A stretch of 24,313 bases of DNA, from the NCBI GenBank assembly GCA_964385195.1, contig CAYLOC010000022.1, positions 1 to 24,313 on the forward strand. The letters run 5' to 3'. Under the pieces are notes generated by a model, which saw nothing but the letters and a program-made list of their open reading frames with translations, had not been told where the DNA came from and searched no databases. Positions 22,003-24,313 of the stretch are shown here, piece after piece. Position 1 is the stretch's first letter; the number at the start of each line of letters is the position of its first letter. This stretch comes from CAYLOC01 sp964385195. Lineage in GTDB: Bacteria > Actinomycetota > Actinomycetes > Propionibacteriales > Nocardioidaceae. Made by a program: the position numbers and the translations under genes.

Positions 22003-22019
22003 GTGCCCTTCCCGGGCAC
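22003..22019. terminator. Shared hairpin between the convergent DUF1707 genes
   Basis: GTGCCC (22003-22008) and GGGCAC (22014-22019) form a 6-bp GC-rich stem around a 5-base loop. It fills most of the 27-bp space between the two stop codons and could end transcription from both sides. There is no T-run on either side. Confidence 0.55.
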
Positions 22020-22020
22020 G

Positions 22021-22650
22021 CTATTGCTGATGCCGTTGCCGGCGTTTTCCCGGGCTGCCCTTGAACCAGTCCCACCAGTTCGGAGGTCGCTCGCCCTCCT
22101 CTGGAGTGCGCACGTAGACGTCGCCGAGCAACCCGTAGGCGTGGATGCGGATCAGCGGTGTACCGGCGCGGCGGGGGACCCGCGCCAGCCGGAGCTCACG
22201 GTCACCGAGTACGTCGAACCCGCTCAGTTCCACCTCGACACCCTCGGGTACGTCGACGACGAAGTTGCCGAGGAACGTGACCGTGTGGATGTCCACCACG
22301 TCCTCGCCCACGACCACGTCGCGCAGGTCGAGGTGGACATCTCCGAGAAACGCCCACGCTCGTAGCGTCCGGGGCAGTCGCCAGCGCCCGACCTGTCGGC
22401 GGTCGCCCAGCACCGCCACGACCGTCGACACCGAGCGGGTCGCCCCCACCTCTGGCGTGTCCGCGATCCCTGTGGTGGCGTTCTCCAGTTCGTGCGTGTT
22501 CTGGGCAGTCAGTGCAGCGCCCACGCGGTCGCTGAGCTGCTCCAGGCTGAGCCGGCCGTCGACGGCTGCTTGTTGCAGATGTTCGACCGCGGACTCGCGT
22601 TGGGCGTCCCCGACGAGCGTCGGTGTGTCCGTGGTGGGCTCGCGTTCCAT
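22021..22650 (-). CDS. DUF1707 / LiaF-C-like (toastrack) protein, LGD type
   Basis: A 209-residue paralogue of the neighbouring DUF1707 protein. The DUF1707 domain (about 12-62) reads LVGDAQRESAVEHLQQAA, DGRLSLEQLSDRVGAALTAQNTHEL. The following beta-repeat domain has its turns as LGD or LGN: AVLGDRRQVGRW, AFLGDVHLDL, TFLGNFVVDVPEGVEV, DVLGDREL, GLLGDVYV. The VPEGVEV block is identical in both proteins. The C-terminus adds a Trp-rich, basic tail (NWWDWFKG, then RRQRHQQ) that the sister lacks, which might bind membrane or nucleic acid (speculative). No transmembrane helix. ATG 22650 has TAGCAT 6 nt upstream. It is 33 bp downstream of the ThDP enzyme gene but probably separately transcribed. Confidence 0.85.
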   Translation of the reverse strand: MEREPTTDTPTLVGDAQRESAVEHLQQAAVDGRLSLEQLSDRVGAALTAQNTHELENATTGIADTPEVGATRSVSTVVAVLGDRRQVGRWRLPRTLRAWAFLGDVHLDLRDVVVGEDVVDIHTVTFLGNFVVDVPEGVEVELSGFDVLGDRELRLARVPRRAGTPLIRIHAYGLLGDVYVRTPEEGERPPNWWDWFKGSPGKRRQRHQQ

Positions 22651-22656
22651 CGCCCC

Positions 22657-22662
22657 ATGCTA
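22657..22662 (-). promoter_or_regulatory. Putative -10 hexamer (TAGCAT), leaderless DUF1707 gene
   Basis: TAGCAT, then 6 nt, then ATG 22650 on the minus strand. It is the same hexamer and spacing as in front of the HAD gene at 5100. It lies in the 33-bp gap after the ThDP enzyme gene. Confidence 0.55.
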
Positions 22663-22683
22663 GCCATCGCGTGGTGGTGGGGC

Positions 22684-24313
22684 TCAGTGACCGCGGAAGG
22701 CTTCTTCGAGCCACCAGCTGGGGTGGTCGGCGACCACCTTGGCCTGGATGAGCAGCGGCTTGGTGCGGTCTCCGTTGACCCACTCCGCCACCGGGCCCAG
22801 GTCGTCGGTACGACGGACGGTGATCGCCTCGAAGCCGTAGCCGCGGGCGACGCCGGCGATGTCGACCGGGGGGAACCGTACGGTGGCGAGGTCGTCACCG
22901 TCGTCGGCGAAGTGGTGCACCTCAGCGCCGTACGCCTCGTCGTCGTACACGATCACGACCATGGGCAGTCCGAGCCGGGCAACGGTCTCCAGCTCCACCG
23001 CGCTCATCAGACCGCCACCATCGCCGAGCGCGGCGACCGGGATCCGCCCGGGTTGGGCGAGCGCCGCGCCGATGGTGGTGGACAGCCCCAGCCCGATGGA
23101 CTGGAACGCCTGGGTGAAGCAGCATCCGTTCTCGTCCGGCACGGAGAGGAACATCATCGGGTAGCCCATGAAGTTGCCGGAGTCGACACCGAGGACGCGT
23201 TCGGCGGGGAGGGCGTCATCGAGGGCGATGGTCAGGGTACGAGGGTCGATCCGGTCGTCGGTGGAGGTGTCGGTGTAGGCGACGTTGCGCCAGGCGATGT
23301 GCTCGGCGATGCGTTGTCGCAGCGCCGGCGTACGGTATCCGTCATCCTGGCGCGGCTTGTCGTCGAGCAGCCGGTGCGCGATCGAGGCGGCCTCGGCGAC
23401 TCCGCCGGTGACCCCGATACCGACCGGCCGGTACCGGCCGATGGCGTCGGCGTCGAGGTCGACCTGTGCGAGTCTCGCGCCGTCACCGATCAGGGTGCCT
23501 TGCCGGGTGGTCCACTGGTTCAGTGCGCATCCGAAGCCGACGATCAGGTCCGCATCCTGGATCAGCTCCGCGGCCAGCGGGGAGGCGAACCCGCCGGAGA
23601 CGTCCAGGCTCCACGGGTTGTCCTGGAACAGGCCCTTGGCCACGGCGCTGGTCGCCAGCAGCGCCCCGGACGCGTCGGCGAGTTGGACCAAGGCGTCGCG
23701 ACTGGCTTGTCCGCGGGCGCCGCGACCGGCGATGAACACCGGCCGGGCAGCGGCGCGGATGGCCGCGGTCAGCTCCTCCACCTCCGCCTCGTCCGGTACC
23801 GCCGACACCGGTTCGAGCGCCTGCGGCGGCGCGCTCATGCCGGAGGGGACGTCCTCGTCCTGCACGTGCAGCGACAGGTTGACCACCACGGTACGACGTC
23901 CCTGCTGTGCCGTGGCGAACGCGTCAGCCGCGACGGCGGCGGCATCGGCGGCTCGATCGACCCGCATCGGCACCGCACCCACGGCGGTGGCCGCCGCGTC
24001 CTGGTCGATGTAGAAGTTCGACGTCGGCTCGGTGACATCGGCGGCGAGCACGATCATCGGCGTACGGGATTTGGCTGCCTCCGTGAGACCGGTCAGCGAG
24101 TTCGTCAGCCCGCACCCTTGGTGCAGTGTCACGACCGACACCGTGCCGCTGCATCGCGCGTAGGCATCCGCCATCGTCGCCGCGCCGGACTCGTGCCGGG
24201 CGGCGACAAAGCCGACCCCGGCAGCCCGCAGCGCGTTGGTCACCCGCAGGTTGCCCGACCCGACTACCCCGAACGCCTGCCGTACGCCCAGGCCGGCCAG
24301 CGTCTGTGCGACC
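22684..24313 (-). CDS. ThDP-dependent enzyme (acetolactate-synthase-like), 5' end outside window
   Basis: At least 542 residues of a three-domain thiamine-diphosphate enzyme of the acetolactate synthase/decarboxylase superfamily. The PYR domain shows FGVVGSGNLRVTNALRAAG and ARHESGAATMADAYAR, with the ThDP-activating Glu at visible residue 41. The middle domain has VFIAGRGARGQ and DLIVGFGCALNQWT. The PP domain has ALGDGGGLMSAVELETVA (about residue 430). The second part of the ThDP/Mg motif, normally NN, reads YDDEAYGAE. The frame stays open to the window edge, so the start lies to the right; an internal GTG (24243) would cut the PYR domain and is rejected. A catabolic 2-oxoacid decarboxylase or lyase is more likely than IlvB, because no small subunit follows. 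Exact reaction unknown. Confidence 0.88.
   Translation of the reverse strand, partial: VAQTLAGLGVRQAFGVVGSGNLRVTNALRAAGVGFVAARHESGAATMADAYARCSGTVSVVTLHQGCGLTNSLTGLTEAAKSRTPMIVLAADVTEPTSNFYIDQDAAATAVGAVPMRVDRAADAAAVAADAFATAQQGRRTVVVNLSLHVQDEDVPSGMSAPPQALEPVSAVPDEAEVEELTAAIRAAARPVFIAGRGARGQASRDALVQLADASGALLATSAVAKGLFQDNPWSLDVSGGFASPLAAELIQDADLIVGFGCALNQWTTRQGTLIGDGARLAQVDLDADAIGRYRPVGIGVTGGVAEAASIAHRLLDDKPRQDDGYRTPALRQRIAEHIAWRNVAYTDTSTDDRIDPRTLTIALDDALPAERVLGVDSGNFMGYPMMFLSVPDENGCCFTQAFQSIGLGLSTTIGAALAQPGRIPVAALGDGGGLMSAVELETVARLGLPMVVIVYDDEAYGAEVHHFADDGDDLATVRFPPVDIAGVARGYGFEAITVRRTDDLGPVAEWVNGDRTKPLLIQAKVVADHPSWWLEEAFRGH

Noticed and set aside
1..24313. CRISPR arrays, insertion sequences, prophage or integron signals
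   Set aside because: I saw no tandem direct repeats with spacers, no transposase or integrase genes, and no terminal inverted repeats with target duplications.

Overview
The window is high-GC DNA with densely packed genes, little intergenic sequence and many GTG starts. It carries ectABCD, a DnaB C-terminus, DUF1707 proteins and a lipoate-ligase architecture familiar from high-GC Gram-positives. It is almost certainly the chromosome of an actinobacterium; I cannot fix the genus. dnaB usually closes the rpsF-ssb-rpsR-rplI-dnaB group close to oriC in these bacteria, so the left edge may be origin-proximal (inference).

Layout. 1-678: C-terminal part of replicative helicase dnaB (+). 741-3239: a CapA-type lipoprotein (+) facing an M28 metallopeptidase lipoprotein (-), with a short tail overlap. 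3302-5732: a SAM methyltransferase and a proline-iminopeptidase-like hydrolase (both -), then a HAD phosphatase (+) divergent from the hydrolase. 5884-9138: the complete ectoine/5-hydroxyectoine operon ectABCD (+), closed by a 19-bp-stem hairpin. 9194-11434: an acyl-CoA-dehydrogenase-fold flavoprotein and a lipoate-protein ligase (both -). 11498-15785: a membrane-anchored propeller-like protein, an FAD dehydrogenase, a YbaK-type deacylase and a pentapeptide-repeat protein (all +). 15770-20245: four overlapping minus-strand genes for a TDT transporter, a PCMT-like methyltransferase, a LicD/methyltransferase fusion and a sulfotransferase. 20296-22650: a glutathionyl-hydroquinone-reductase homologue (-) and two convergent DUF1707 paralogues. 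22684-24313: a ThDP-dependent enzyme (-) running off the right edge.

Working together. EctA, EctB and EctC convert L-aspartate-4-semialdehyde to ectoine and EctD hydroxylates it, so the organism is equipped for osmotic or thermal stress. No dedicated aspartokinase (ask_ect), EctR regulator or ectoine transporter lies beside the operon. The transporter/PCMT/LicD-MT/sulfotransferase genes overlap at every junction and look like one co-translated unit for decorating a surface or secreted molecule. This is the best candidate here for an undescribed system. The remaining genes are mostly single-gene units of household or unknown function.

A second theme is promoter architecture. At least eight genes have a TAnnnT -10-like hexamer exactly 6 or 7 nt before an ATG or GTG, the hallmark of leaderless actinobacterial transcripts. 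I used this to choose several starts. There are no tRNA or rRNA genes, CRISPR arrays, insertion sequences or phage genes that I can see, and no gene-free stretch longer than about 150 bases.
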